Source of the DNA: Pholiota molesta
Lineage: Eukaryota > Basidiomycota > Agaricomycetes > Agaricales > Strophariaceae
Length of the DNA stretch: 64,000 nt
Direction of reading: 5' to 3'
NCBI GenBank assembly: GCA_014925825.1
Contig: JACGCK010000015.1
Location: forward strand, 1-64,000
Shown: piece after piece, positions 1-13,200 of the stretch
Layout of the letters: the number at the start of each line of letters is the position of its first letter
How positions within the stretch are numbered: position 1 is the stretch's first letter
Notes under the pieces: generated by a model
What the model was told of the DNA's origin: nothing
The model's input: only the letters and a program-made list of their open reading frames with translations
The model's database searches: none
Program-made: the position numbers and the translations under genes

Positions 1-3000
1 CTACCTCATCTAAAGTGAAGGTAGAAGATCTTGTTACAGACGAGATGGAACAAACAATCCTGAATGAAATTAGCAGAGAAAAACGTTCAAAGCATAGGAC
101 GTTTTGGGAACGTCCTGTACCTAATCCTAAGTTAGACTGGATCTACGACCCACGAATGCCACAGGAATTAAATCAATTAATGTATGATATGACTGCATAC
201 AAATATCAGACTGGTGTAGCTACAATAAATACGGGGTACAGAGACCCAGAACCAGACGAGATTTCAGAATCAACAGAATTTGAAAAGATATATCCAGCTG
301 CGAAACAAGTACGCCAGAATATCGTAGGAAAGAAGGATCGCCTACACACGGTCCCGGACGATATAGATAATATAAATAAGCTTAGAGCGCGCTTTGAGAA
401 GTCAAAGCCTAAATTGGAAACTAAGGCGCCTAATGTAGAAATACGTGCGGCTAGAGATATTAAAGGAAAAGGCAAGGCTGTGTTGACGGAAGAAGATATA
501 CCTCAGTTGCGAGAGCACTGGAGACGTGAATATGATGACATCGTCAATGGAACACCTAGTAAACTTCCCCCTTTTAGGGAGATTAACCACGAAATTCATT
601 TGATAGATGAGAATCGAAGATATAATTACCATGCACCTAGATGCCCACAGTCATTACGAGCTGAGTTTTATGAAAAGCTTAATCGCTATACCACGGTGGG
701 TTGGTGGACAGCTACTAGTGCAGCTCAGGCAGCACCATTGATGTGCATCCCTAAAAAAGATGGGAAGTTAAGAACCGTAGTTGATTGTAGACAACGCAAT
801 GACAATACAATCAAAGATGTAACACCTTTACCGGACCAGGATATAATCCAGGAAGATGTTGCGCGAGCGAAATATAGATCAAAAATAGACTTGACGGATG
901 CTTACGAGCAGGTTCGGATATGACCTGAAGACGTCCATAAAACAGCATTTAGTACAATTGCAGGAACATATGTTAGCAATGTAATACAAATTGGAGACTG
1001 TAACGCTCCCGCTACGTTTCAGCGGCTAATGACATTCATATTTCGGGATTGCATAGGGCGATTCTTACATGTTTACTTAGATGATATGTTTATATTCACC
1101 AATACAATTGAAGAACATGAGAAATGCCTTCAAATAATATTTGATCGCCTTAGGAAGTATCAGCTCTACTTGAAGTGGGCGAAATGCGAACTCTATGCAG
1201 ACGAAATTGACTGCTTAGGTCATATGATAGACAATGAAGGCATCCATCCCGATGTAGATAAACTTGATCGCATTCGAGGATGGAGAACCCCACGTAATTA
1301 GTGTTTGCAGGTCCGGTTACAAGACCGGAAAAAGACCGAAAAAAAACCGGACCATAACCGTGGTGGACCGAAAATAGAATGGACCGATCAAGACCGCAAC
1401 CGCGGTCCGGTCCGCGGTCTTTCCTGATTCTCCAAATCAAAAGACCGATAAAAACCGGTTAGGACCGGTTGCAACCGGTCTTTCTGCGAGATATTTTGCA
1501 GCGTAGTAGAACATTAATAAACCTTTCGAACAATGCCAAAACCATATTTTTAGCATAAGAACTGACGGAGATATTAATAGTTTACGATCAACTGAGTATT
1601 TTAAGCGCTTATAAACGCTTTTGCCCGCATTTCAACCATTAAGCGCGCGTACCTTTTGCAAACTTGCAAATACATGAAGGGCATTTATATCTACCAGCTG
1701 CATTTTAGAGCTAAAGAATCGAGCAATATCTGACTGAGTTATAATTAAATTGATGATTTATACATCACCAGACTACTAACAAGACGCTTTTGCCAACGTT
1801 TCATTCGTTAAGTAAGCTAGCCTTTCGCAAACCAGGGCCAAGGTAGAACATTAAAATACCTATCTAATGATCCCCTACACATATTATTTGGTTACGAACT
1901 CATTGAGATATGGGCAAATGCGCTCAAGTAGTCTAATTTCTACTATTTAAATGGTTTCTACAGGTAAAAGCCAGCCTAAAATGCTGGTTCAGACCGGTCT
2001 ACAACCGGTTCTCAACCAGTCTTTGCTAGGACTGGTTGAGACCGGTTTCTGTCGGTTGCTGAACCGCCAAAGACCGATGTAAACCGGTCTATGTCGGTTT
2101 TTATCGGTCTTTTGCAGTCTTGAGACCGCCCTGGACCGGTCTCGGTCTCGGTCTTGCCAAATATGGGCAAAAGACCGGACTGGACCGGACCTGCAAACAC
2201 TACACGTAATTACAACGATATCCAACGGTTTGTTGGACTGGTAAACTATGTAGGAAATTTCCTACCAAACATATCCGTGTACAGTGGTCCATTAATGGCG
2301 ATGACACAAAATGGCGCACCATTCCTCTGGCGCCCCATACATCAAAGATGCTTTGATATGATTAAGCATCTCTGTAGCAAAACACCAGTTCTACAACCGG
2401 TAAAGCCAGAAGAGAAGGACCCGATTTGGGTAATTTGTGACACATCCAAATCGGGTGTGGGAGCTATGTATGGGCAAGGACCTAGCTGGAATAATTGTCG
2501 ACCGGCTGGATTTATGTCCAGGAAATTCACTTCAGCTCAGCATAATTATGCGGTGCACGAATTGGAAACACTAGCAATACTAGAAGCCCTTATGAAATGG
2601 GAAGATAAGCTAGTGGGATATAAAATCCATGTTATTACAGATCACAAGGCATTGGAGTTTTTCAAAACCCAATCGACATTGAGTCACCGTCAGCGGCGGT
2701 GGTTGGACTACCTGGCACGATTTAACTTTGACATTACGTATGTTAAAGGTGAATTAAATAAAGTGGCGGACTGCCTGTCACGATATTATGAAAATGACAC
2801 GCCGGCTGACATGTATGAGCCCTACGAGTATGTGAATGCGGACGTTCGCATAGATCGCGAAGGTGACGACCTACCAATTGAACGATATAAGGAGGTATTT
2901 GAGAATCGAGAATACATTCGAATGATGAATGAACCGAATGTGCGTCGGAGTGATCGACTTCGACAATTACGCGATCGCGTGGAAGCGCGCGAAGACGAGG

Positions 3001-4665
3001 CTAGGGAGCTCAGAGATGCCGCGGATCAGGTGCAGGGATTAACACAATCTGCGTCAATAGATGCCCGTCGGGCCGGGCCTGCGGATTGTGTAGACCCAAC
3101 GCTGGGAGAAACTATGGAAGAGGTAGATCACCAGTCGCCACCTCAGCAGACGACGAGTGATAGTTTTATGACAGCTATCAAGAATGGCTATAAAAATGAC
3201 AAGTTGTTTAGATTTGTGCTGGCAGAGCCTGAGAAGTTTCGGCACTTCGCTGTGCGCGATGGTATTGTGTATACACGCAATCAGAATAACATGGAGGCGA
3301 CTTGTGTGCCCCAGGAAAATCACAACCTCGTAACAGCGATTATTGATCAGGCTCATGGGGTAGTTGGTCATTTTTCAAGCTTTAAGACTGCGAGCTACAT
3401 AAGACGCTGGTTTTGGTGGCCGCGTATGGGTAAGGATATTGAGGCGTGGTGCATGACATGTGTTACATGTCAAGTTACTAAAGGTGCTAATAAATATCCT
3501 GCGGGAAAGCTACATGCTTTACCTATTCCAACTAAGCCATGGGATTCAATTGGGATGGATTTCATCGGTCCCTTCCCCGAGGCTAAAGGATATAATTACT
3601 TGTGGGTAATTATCTGTCGAATGACCAGTATGGTGCATTTAATACCTGTGCATACTAGCATGAAGGCGTCGGAGCTCTCATGGATTTACAGGCGTGAGAT
3701 CGTCAGGTTACATGGGCTGCCGAGCTCAATCGTTAGTGATAGAGATTCAAAGTTTACCTCCAAGTGGTGGACTGAGCTGCATAAAATCTTGGGCGCTAAG
3801 CTACTCATGTCGACATCGTTCCATCCCCAGACGGATGGTCAGACGGAGCGTGCAAACCGGTCAGTTGGCCAGATATTTCGGGCTACCGTTGCACCTGATC
3901 AGAAAAACTGGGTGGATTGTATTGATCTCACGGAGTTCGCGATTAATGCGAGTGTATCGGAGACTACGAAGTACGCGCCCTTTGAATTGAATGGTGGATA
4001 CTTGCCCTCAATGATCAAGGAAATCCGCGGACGCGATGTCCCACGAGGTGTGCGCGAGTTCGCTCAAATTGCCTTAGATAATTTGGCTCGCGACCATGAC
4101 GCAATAATTGAAGCACGAGTGTTTCAGGCTGTTAAGGCTAATAGGAAGCGTTCGGAGGAGCCGCCGTTGACAGCAGGTGACTTAGTGTTTTTATCTACTG
4201 AGAACCTGAACTTGCCCAAGAATAGGACACGGAAACTGCGTCCCAAATTTATTGGGCCTTACAAGGTGGTGAAAGCCTATCCCGAGACCTCTACCTATGT
4301 ATTGGACTTGCCACCAGTGCTGCGGAGGCGTAGGATTAAGGACACTTTCCATGTGTCGTTGCTGCGGCCTTACTGTGCGTCTTCTGATGCGCTGTTTCCT
4401 AATCGGGTAACTCCAGAGCCTTACGACTTTGGCGCGGTGACGACCAGGAATGGTATGTGGATGAGATAATCGGACACCGGCGGAATGACTTGGGAAAGCT
4501 CGAGTACGAGGTTCGATGGTCCTTGGGGGATACCACATGGGAGCCCCATGAGAATGTAAAAAACTGGAGGCTTTGGATCAGTATCTAGAGCTCCATAATG
4601 TGAAGTTCCCATCCCAGTTACCGCGCGCGCCTAAAGGCATTGCCGTGCGCGATCCCACGCGATGA
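1..4665 (+). pseudogene. pol: Chromovirus pol polyprotein (RT-RNase H-integrase-chromodomain), disrupted
   Basis: The frame is open at the left edge, so the start lies outside the window. Reverse transcriptase shows the DLTDAYEQ motif near 890-910 and the YLDD box at about 1075-1085. RNase H shows its acidic residues in CDTS, HELE, TDHKAL and NKVADCLSR between 2440 and 2780. An HHCC zinc finger (3354-3475) precedes an integrase core with the D, D, E residues in GMDFIG, SDRDSKF and GQTERANR. A GPY-like segment and a chromodomain (about 4445-4590, YEVRW and WEPHEN) end the protein. Breaks: an in-frame TGA at 921-923 (one transition from CGA), the MITE at 1299-2202, a one-base frame change near 4430-4445 before the chromodomain, and another in the A-run near 4557-4562. 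Reading through these, the last stop is TGA at 4663-4665. Confidence 0.92.
1299..2202. mobile_element. hAT-type non-autonomous element (904-bp MITE) in pol
   Basis: The element starts TAGTGTTTGCAGGTCCGG and ends with the inverse complement, and is flanked by the 8-bp direct repeat CACGTAAT (1291-1298 and 2203-2210). An 8-bp duplication and TAG-type termini are usual for hAT elements. Both subterminal regions are packed with ACCGGTC/GACCGGT motifs (about 1312-1480 and 1988-2190), which resemble arrays of transposase binding sites; the core (about 1490-1980) is AT-rich. No transposase is encoded. It lies between the RT and RNase H parts of pol. Excising it with one repeat copy removes 912 bp and keeps the reading frame. 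Confidence 0.93.
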
Positions 4666-4819
4666 TTGGTGGGCTCACGGAAGTATTTTTCTGTAAATAT
4701 TTGTGTCTCGGAATATCTGTACCGTGGTGTGGATTTATAAGAGCGGGGGTGGATGAGTCAGTGTCTCGCTTTTTGCACCCCATCTCATACCTGCTGCTTG
4801 CACGATTTTTGCTGCATCA
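4666..4819 (+). promoter_or_regulatory. Spacer with TATA-like box before the second retroelement gene
   Basis: The 154 bases between the end of pol and the next ATG contain GGATTTATAAGAGC at about 4731-4744, some 80 bases upstream of the ATG at 4820. This could be an internal promoter, or simply a spacer if the downstream gene is expressed by splicing from the LTR transcript. The TATA reading is inference. Confidence 0.35.
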
Positions 4820-5353
4820 ATGTTCCTTCGAGGTCGTGGTACTCGTGGTCACGCGCGTGGACGCGGACGTGGAAGGCCCGCTCATTCAGGTATGAACTCC
4901 TCATTGAGTTCATGTGGGGGGGGATTGACGCATTAAAATTAATTTGCAGACTTTGTACACCGAGACAGTCTTCGTACTGTTACGTCTATGTCTGATAGAA
5001 GCTCCGTACGTCCGTACGACGAGCTTGGAATCGCGCATCAGACGCCGCCGCCTACTCCCGACGACCTTATGTGGATGATGAACAGGCCTCATGATCCTCC
5101 CGCGGCGGTGCAGGCGGATCTGCCGTATAACGAGGTGGTTGCTCCACCCGTGCGACCGGCGAAACGCATGCGTTCAGAGCAGGAGGAAAGGGAGCCGGTG
5201 GTGATTCAGTTCCCAGAACCGTTGTCGGCGGTTGATCGACAAGTCGAAGCCATTGCGTTCGATGGCAGGGAACGATTGGACCTTCTAATCGAGGCCCACA
5301 AAGGCGTGAAGAGACGCTTGAAAGGATCGCTCCCTGAGAACGATCCGGTAGAC

Positions 5354-8300
5354 CACCTTTGGCAGGAGTTGCCAGGACCATTAGGTAGGGTTAAATGTCA
5401 CTTAGGAAGCACCTAACCGGTACAATCCATGTGGATCCCCCTCGCCCAAATCCGTAAATAGATAGCCCTTATTGCCGGTCATCCGCGGAGATGGTGCTAG
5501 CATCTCACGACGATGGTGAGGATTGTGTATATACTATGATGTTTCCGCCAAATTACATTGGAAATACATGTCTTTTATTCTACTGAGTCCCATCCATGCA
5601 AGCTCACCGCAAGTCAAGCGTCTCCATGCCGTAGAGGCTGCAATACTTGCAGCCTCGTTGTACATGTAGACGGTATCGAGCGGTGGCAGCAGCTGACAAT
5701 GGATTGCCTTGTCGTGGCCTCGTATCACCATCACCTCGTCGCCTCGCATCGTCTTCGCCTCGTCACCACGTCGCCTCGTATCGTCGCCACGTCGCCTCGT
5801 ATCGTCGCCACGTCGCCTCGTATCGTCGCCACGTATCGTCGCCACCTCGTCGCCTTGTATCGTCGTCGCCTCGTCATATTGTGGTCGCCTCGTCATCTCG
5901 TCGCGACTCGTTGTCTTGTCGCCTAGTCGTATTGTCGTCACGTAGTCAGCCTGTGTGCACTCACTCGGGCGATTGGTGACCATGCGGTGAATGTGGGCCT
6001 CGGGGTCGGTGCCTTCTGTAGTGTCGGCGTCGACGTCGGCCACATCCAAGGTAGGAGCAGCTAGCCTGCACAAAAGCCAGCCCACATTCCTCGTTCGAGG
6101 GGAGGGTGGCACGGCTATGGACGCCAGGTGCCAGGGAGGCGTGCGGCGCATGACGGACGATCGGACTTCGGCATAGTAGTGTGGTGGCACACAAGGTCCC
6201 AGTGTGCGGCATCAGGGATTGGTGTCACGGCAGCGGCTACAGCGCGAAGGGGAGAGGAGGCCGGTGGTGGCCAGTTCCATGCAGACCGCTTCGTCGCAAT
6301 GACGTGGCAGGTCAATGCATCGAAGGGAAGCGGTGCAAGGGGGCGGCTCCGACAACGAAGGCACGGGCAGCCTTCGCCACCGTAAACAGATGCTGTGGGG
6401 AGGGGGAGGGGAGTGAGCAACTGGGTATGATGGGCGGCGTAGCGGACGCACCTGTTGGGTCTCCTGCTCACGGGTCTCCCCTACCTCCATCTTCCCCTTC
6501 CTGTATCCTTCTCGGAAGGGAGGGGCTCGAGTTGGGCTCGAGGTGAGGTGTGGCGGTGGTTGATGTTGAGGTTGAATGTTGAACGTTGAACGTTGAATCG
6601 TGAACGCGTGAACGTTGACATTGAGGCCTGAGATCATCTTCCGGAGATTCCCGCATCGCATGCGATTGGCTGCGGCCGCCGGTCCGACTCTTTCTCACGT
6701 TATCGTTGCAAATGTAATGAATATGCGAAACATGTAGAAACGATATCGATAATTGTTACTAGTATCGCTTTGACATAGTAACTGCAGATTTGGATTGAGA
6801 ATAATTATAGCTTTTTAACCATATACATATCAAGGGTACTTTAGATGGAGCTTAATAAAAGTCAGACGATGACCTCAAATCAACGATAATCCAAGTAAGA
6901 TTTGTAGTGCGGCTTGCCTATCCAAATTGTATCCAACCATACATCGTGCTGTGATCTCCTTCAAAATCTTGATTTTATTTAAGACCCTGTTACCATGCTA
7001 TATATTTACTACTTAAGATACTTGAGAATCTATAAACATTATAGGCATTGAAGTAAATCTCAGTGTCAACGTAGACCGTGGTAGTTCCAAGGTAGTTCTA
7101 ACATTCGTTAAAAGATGTTATTCTATGAATAAAACCCTTGGTTTTTTCAGTAAAAACAAACGGTGAAGAGCTTTAGATTACTAACTAGTGAAGACTTAAT
7201 CAACTTTTGAATAGATAAACATGCATGTTCTTCCTACAGAAATGATTTTTTGCTGGATGATGATTTTCGCGTGGTATCAACGTGCTATGCTTGAATTGTG
7301 AATAACATTTTCAATAGGTGTTACCAGCTTTAGTTTTTTTTTGGAATCTATTACTTATAGAGCATATCTAGGTATACAATTAGCAAATTAGCTACTCGTA
7401 CTCTCCAATCCTCGTCAACGCCATCGTCGACGATGGGCGCCTAACATTTGAACTCCGCCTGAAATCGAGATCAATACAAACCAACATTGATCGAACGTTG
7501 ATTTTGTCTTCCATCCACCGTCCATGCCCTCACAGCCCTCTCCAAGAACCTTTCTCTGCCCTGACGAGGCGACGACGCTATGACGAGGCGATAACACCGA
7601 CGACGCCAACGCGACCGCACCTTTCACGGAGGCGATAGGAAAAGGGCGGATTGAGCTGGGTGGCTGGAGAAGGGTTGGAAGAGTCGAGCAGATGGAGGCA
7701 GGGGAGACCCGTGAGTGGGAGACCCAACAGGTGCGTTCGCTGCGCCACCATCGTCCCCAGATGCTCATGTCCCCCCCTCCTTCCCACAGCATCTGCCCAC
7801 GGCGGCAAGGAGCATGGCCACCACTGCTGCCCACTCTCCCCGCTGTGGCGTCTCAATCGTCGCCGCTACACCCCTCCCGCCGCCTCCCTTCTCTGCACAC
7901 CGCTTCCATGCTCGCTGCCACATCATTGCGACGAGGCGGTCTGCACGGACCTGGCCATCCCCCCTCCCCTGCGCTCCCATTCGCCGCGGTGCAATCGCCG
8001 ATGGCGCTCATTTAATGCGAGATCGTCGGTCGCCCGAGTGCACACACGCCGACGACGATACGACAAGACTGGGTGACGAGGCGACGACGATACGAGGCGA
8101 CTGCCGACGACGCGACCACCGACGACGCGACAACGATACGAGGTGACCGCCGGCGAGGCGACGATGATACGAGGCGATGAGGCCATGTCGAGGCCATCCA
8201 CGGCGACCACAATATAACGAGGCGACGACGATATGAACCGACAACGATACGAACCGACAACAATACAAGGCGACGACGATGCGAGGCCACGAGGCAACGG

Positions 8301-8684
8301 TGATATGAGGCAATGAGGCCACAACGAGACCCTCCATTGCCAGCTGCTGCCACCGCGGGATACCGTCTGCATGTACAACGAGGCTGCAATATTTGCAGCC
8401 TCGACGGCATGGGGACGCTTGACTTGCGGTGTGGGTGCTTGGATGGGTCTCAGTAGAATATCAACCATGTAATTGCAATGTAATTAGATGAAAAATATGA
8501 TATTATATACACAATCCGCACCATCGTTATGAGATGCCAGCACCATCTGCGCGGATTGACAGATAATAGGGGCTGTCTACTTATGGATTTGGGTGAGGGG
8601 GATGCGCTTCGATTGTACCTGTTAGGTGCTTCCTTAGTGACATGGAACCCCACCTAATGGTCGCAGCAACTGCTGCCAAAGGTG
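5354..8684. mobile_element. Long-terminal-inverted-repeat (fold-back-like) element, 3.3 kb
   Basis: Both ends read CACCTTTGGCAG inward. Inverted similarity continues for roughly 1 kb: the left arm runs to about 6490 and the right arm starts near 7692. Matching landmarks include GGAAGCACCTAAC near 5405 and 8635 and the hairpin GGCTGCAATA near 5636 and 8390. The flanking repeat is CGGTAGAC (5346-5353 and 8685-8692; a ninth base C is ambiguous). The unpaired core (about 6490-7690) is partly AT-rich and has no recognisable gene. The 8-9 bp duplication and long arms would suit a MULE- or hAT-mobilised fold-back element; the superfamily is not settled. It interrupts the second retroelement gene. 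Confidence 0.88.
5730..5900. repeat. CGTCGCC-type minisatellite in the left arm of the long-TIR element
   Basis: Tandem copies of a unit close to CGTCGCCACGTCGCCTCGTAT run through this stretch. They give long Ser/Arg/Val-rich frames in several phases that are artefacts of the repeat. A diverged inverted counterpart (CGACGA/ACGAGG units) occupies about 8050-8300 in the right arm. Confidence 0.85.
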
Positions 8685-10253
8685 CGGTAGACCTAGTTAA
8701 GCCTATGAGCAAGACTAGCAATGAATCCTTAAAGAAACACCTTGATTATGATCAGGGTATTATTAGAGCGCCTGCGAAAGGAGAAAGCGCTGAGCAGAAG
8801 GGCAAGCGCGAAGCATTGAACCGATACATATGGCAGAAGACTGCCTCGCGCTACGAGACGGATATCGAAATAGCCAAGCGCCAGCTCGCCCTGGCTGAAG
8901 GGCGTGTTATAGTCGATGGGCGTAGCGAGCGCCCGAACACCTTGTTCAATGTAGGGTACATTTGGAGTCCTGTATTCTACTACAAGACTACGAACACGGT
9001 CTTCTACGGGCCTTTTGCGAAGCGAGCAATCGATCATATCACCTCCTCCACAAATGTTAGGTATGAGACGCCTGAGTTTGGGAGAGGAGCTGTGGTGTAT
9101 CGAATGGCGCCTCGAGGATATCCGAGGAGTCCCTACGAAGTGGAACGCTTAATCGCGTTATCCCGCAGTTCAACATGCGAGGTCTGGGACCAAATGGGGG
9201 CCCACGTCGTTCTACGAGCGTTCTACAAGGCTATATCAAGAATCGATCCATCGCTCCACGATGAATCTATGAGGAAGATGCTCGATCCCGCGGTATATGA
9301 TACGGCGTACTTTCCATCGGCACTGAACAGTGTAGATGATATTATTCCTTTCACTCCCATGCCGCCAAAGCGAACCAGCAATTCCAGTCGAAACGACGGA
9401 TGCGGGTTGCCCATTCCTAACGAGCCGTTCAATATAATTGACTGGTGTCGTTACTATCTCGTGCACCACACTGCGGGAACGGAAATGGTAACCAACGGAA
9501 TAACGATGGATTACGGAGGACGCGTACGCATCGAGACTGTGTTCGGATGCAGGTTTGCACGCTTACTCAGTCCGTCGAATCAACACGCACGCACAGTGTT
9601 CGTCACACAATTCGCGTTCTTGGCAGCCAGACCGTACCTGTACGAGGAACGGATCGCGGAGTATAACGCGGCTCATCCAGACGCTCCCTTTGCCCCAGCG
9701 GCTGGACCTCCATACACATTCACTCCGTCCAATTTAGGTGCATCCGCATCTAAAAACTTCAACGTTGATGACATGTGTTCGTTCCTCATCAAAACGGGCG
9801 TGCCAGTGGAAATTATAAACCATTGCTATGCTTATGGGCGGCAATTCTTGGACCATGTGTTCCTCAACGTTGGGAAGACGGACGAGGCGAGGATGGTGGA
9901 TGACGATCGCATGGATCGCCTTAGGACATTCGGAATACCGCCTACCATACCTGACTGGACTGGCTGGTTCGTTCCGAGTTACGATGATGTTCGTCGCCTC
10001 AAGTACTTGTATCACTTGAACCCGGACGCGTATGATCTCGACAACCCTTACTGGGTACGCTACGGATCCGATCACCTTCCGGCAGTCCTGGTGTCTCGAC
10101 CGGACGTAGAACCGTTCACGCCTCGCGAGTCGGGTGCTGTCACGCAAGCGCCTGTATTGGCGCCCGTCGGGCCGCCAGCCGAAAACGCCATCATGGTCGA
10201 GCAACCTAGCATTCCACGTGAAGAAGGATCTGGGGCTCGAGGTGACCAAGACG

Positions 10254-13200
10254 CACAAAGCGGGGTCACACCGGCTCATGTGATGTGATTCAGCGAACGC
10301 ATACATGTAGCCATGTGACATGGATTCAGCGAATTCGCTGGGTCAGTGAATAATGATTTCTTAATTAGGATATACTTTATGTAGTCAAATGATATGATTG
10401 CGCGAATTCGCTGAATAGCCCTAGGGCCCAACCACAATTGTCCCAGCACCCGTCCGGCCGATTAGGCCAATTAAATCAATTATGAATTGAATCAATTGGA
10501 AGCAATAAGTATACAATAGAAATAAGTATACGATTGATATTGACCATATTGACTGACCAACTATCCGGCCGGCCGGCCGACCAACCGACTACAATAGCAA
10601 TATTGGTTGTATCGAGCAACCGGCCGGTCGGCCGGGGCCTGTAGATATTTTTAAAATGTGTTGTGAATAGGCGCCCGGGCGGCCGGGGCCGAGGGTAGCA
10701 CATTTGGACTGTATCTGAACCGCGTCGGGCCCGGGAAATTTTCAAAATGTTGAATACATGTATTAGAATAATTTAGACAGTATTATTTGACTAGTTGAAT
10801 GTTTTAGAAATTCGTTGTAAATAGATACACGGGCCCGAGTGTACGTAGCCTGTCCAAACTGGGTCGGGCCCGACTATTTGTTGTGAGTAGGTGCCCGGGC
10901 CCGAATGCATGTAATGATAAAAACCCGGGTACGGACGGCCGGCTTTTTGGGCATTTGAATGTTCTCCAATCATTGCCATAAAAGAGCATTTTGGCTAAGT
11001 GGTCACGATCGAAAGGCTGTGAGTTAACGCTGGTGGGTTGGTCTACAAAGTCAATAGTTCAATTCTCGCAACTGGCATTATTTATTATTACAGCAGGTGG
11101 GATGTATACTTTGAGTCAGATGGCAGGCCGGCATTTTGTCAATTTACTTTTTAGCAGACCGGGTCCGAGAAATTAAAAAAACTGGGTTCGGACGGGCGGC
11201 TTTTTGTGCTCTAGACGCCCAAAATTTAGCAGTAATAGGCCGGGTCCGAGCAATAATGCCGGCCGGAAGCATAAAAAAACCGGGCCCGACCAGTAAAAAA
11301 ATCTGAATGGCATGTGGCTGTGAGCCATGTGATGAGAAACTACCATATATGGATATAGAATAGTGGCAAACTCCTCCTCCCCCCATACATAAAAATCAAT
11401 TTACTCCATCAGTTCTCCATGGATTCTTTTCATCTTTTTTCATAATTTTACGGTCTTATAGTACTACAGTTCCTGAGCTTGGTACGTCTCTAACCACACT
11501 GTCGCAATTACTATAGTACTATCTTTGCATTTTAAACTATAAACAATGAATTATTGAAGCCTTTAAGGATGTTATTTGGAATTATAAATCGGTGGAAAGA
11601 TATATAGCTGCTTGAACTTTATATTTCATAAGTAGATGAAGGATGTACTGATATATACACACCCCAGGAAATAAAAGAGCACATATGAAGCTTATGATGA
11701 CTGTTTAGCTTATATCATAGCCAATACATAAGGGAGACTCAATATGACAGCAGGTATTTGATGGTAAATACATTATCTATGTATCATTCAGCCACCACAG
11801 GTGAATTTGGTCACATATTGAGGTATAACAAGGAGAAACATGGCAGACATGCATAAACTGTGTATTATGAGTACTGACTTGCGAATAGGCGCTCTAAAAT
11901 CGCGTGAATCGGGGTTTAGAAAGCCCTCAAGAATACCTACAGAATGAGATATGCCGGAAAAAATTCGATCCAGGGAATGGTGAGATATGTTCAAAACAAT
12001 ACCCAAAACATCGGATTGCATCATGCCAAGTTATAAACTATGTTAGGATCTTGTTAAATTGATGGTCCATAGATGTTTTGGGCAATGGTTTGGACATATC
12101 TCACCATTCCCTGGCTCGAATGTTTCCCGGCGTATCTCATTCTGTAGGTATTCTTGAGGGCTTTTTAAACCCCGATTCACGCGATTTTAGAGCGCCTATT
12201 CGCAAGTCAGTACTCATAATACACAGTTTATGCATGTCTGCCATGTTTCTCCTTGTTATACCTCAATATGTGACCGGATTCACTTATGGTGGCTGAATGA
12301 TAAATAGATAATGTTTTTACCATCAAATCCCTGCTGTTATATTGATTCTCCCCAATGTATTGGCTATGATATAAGCTAAACAGTCATCATAAGCTTCATA
12401 TGTGCTCTTTTATTTCCTGGGGTGTGTATATATCAGTACATCCTTCATCCACTTATGAAATATAAAGTTCAAGCAACTATATATCCTCTCACCGATTCAT
12501 AGTTTCAAATAACATCCTTAAAGGCTTCAATAATTCATTGTTTATAGTTTAAAATGCAAAGATAGTGCTATAGTAATTGCTACAGTGTGGTTAGAGACGT
12601 ACCAAGCTCAGGAACTGTAGTACTATAAGACCGTAAAATTATGAAAAAAAGATGAAAAGAATCCATGGAGAACTGATGGAGTAAATTGATTTTTATGTAT
12701 GGGGGGAGGAGGAGTGTGCCACTATTCTATATCCATATATGGTAGTTTCTCATCACATGGCTCACACCCACATGCCATTCAGATTTTTTTACTGGTCGGG
12801 CCCGGTTTTTTTATGCTTCCGGCCGGCATTATTGCTCGGACCCGGCCTATTACTGCTAAATTTTGGGCGTCTAGAGCACAAAAAGCCGCCCGTCCGAACC
12901 CAGTTTTTTCAATTTCTCGGACCCGGTCTGCTAAAAAGTAAATTGACAAAATGCCGGCCTGCCATCTGACTCAAAGTATACATCCCACCTGCTGTAATAA
13001 TAAATAATGCCAGTTGCGAGAATTGAACTATTGACTTTGTAGACCAACCCACCAGCGTTAACTCACAGCCTTTCGATCGTGACCACTTAGCCAAAATGCT
13101 CTTTTATGGCAATGATTGGAGAACATTCAAATGCCCAAAAAGCCGGCCGTCCGTACCCGGGTTTTTATCATTACATGCATTCGGGCCCGGGCACCTACTC

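Noticed and set aside
5764..5840. Regularly spaced repeats resembling a CRISPR array
   Set aside because: Direct tandem minisatellite without unique spacers, in a fungal genome; no cas-like genes.
5534..6661. Long overlapping frames on both strands (Ser/Arg/Val-rich)
   Set aside because: They lie in the minisatellite-bearing left arm of the fold-back element, occur in several phases, and mirror frames in the right arm; there are no domains.
7415..8468. Frames of 70-180 codons in the right arm of the fold-back element
   Set aside because: Inverse counterparts of the left-arm frames, produced by GC-rich repeats.
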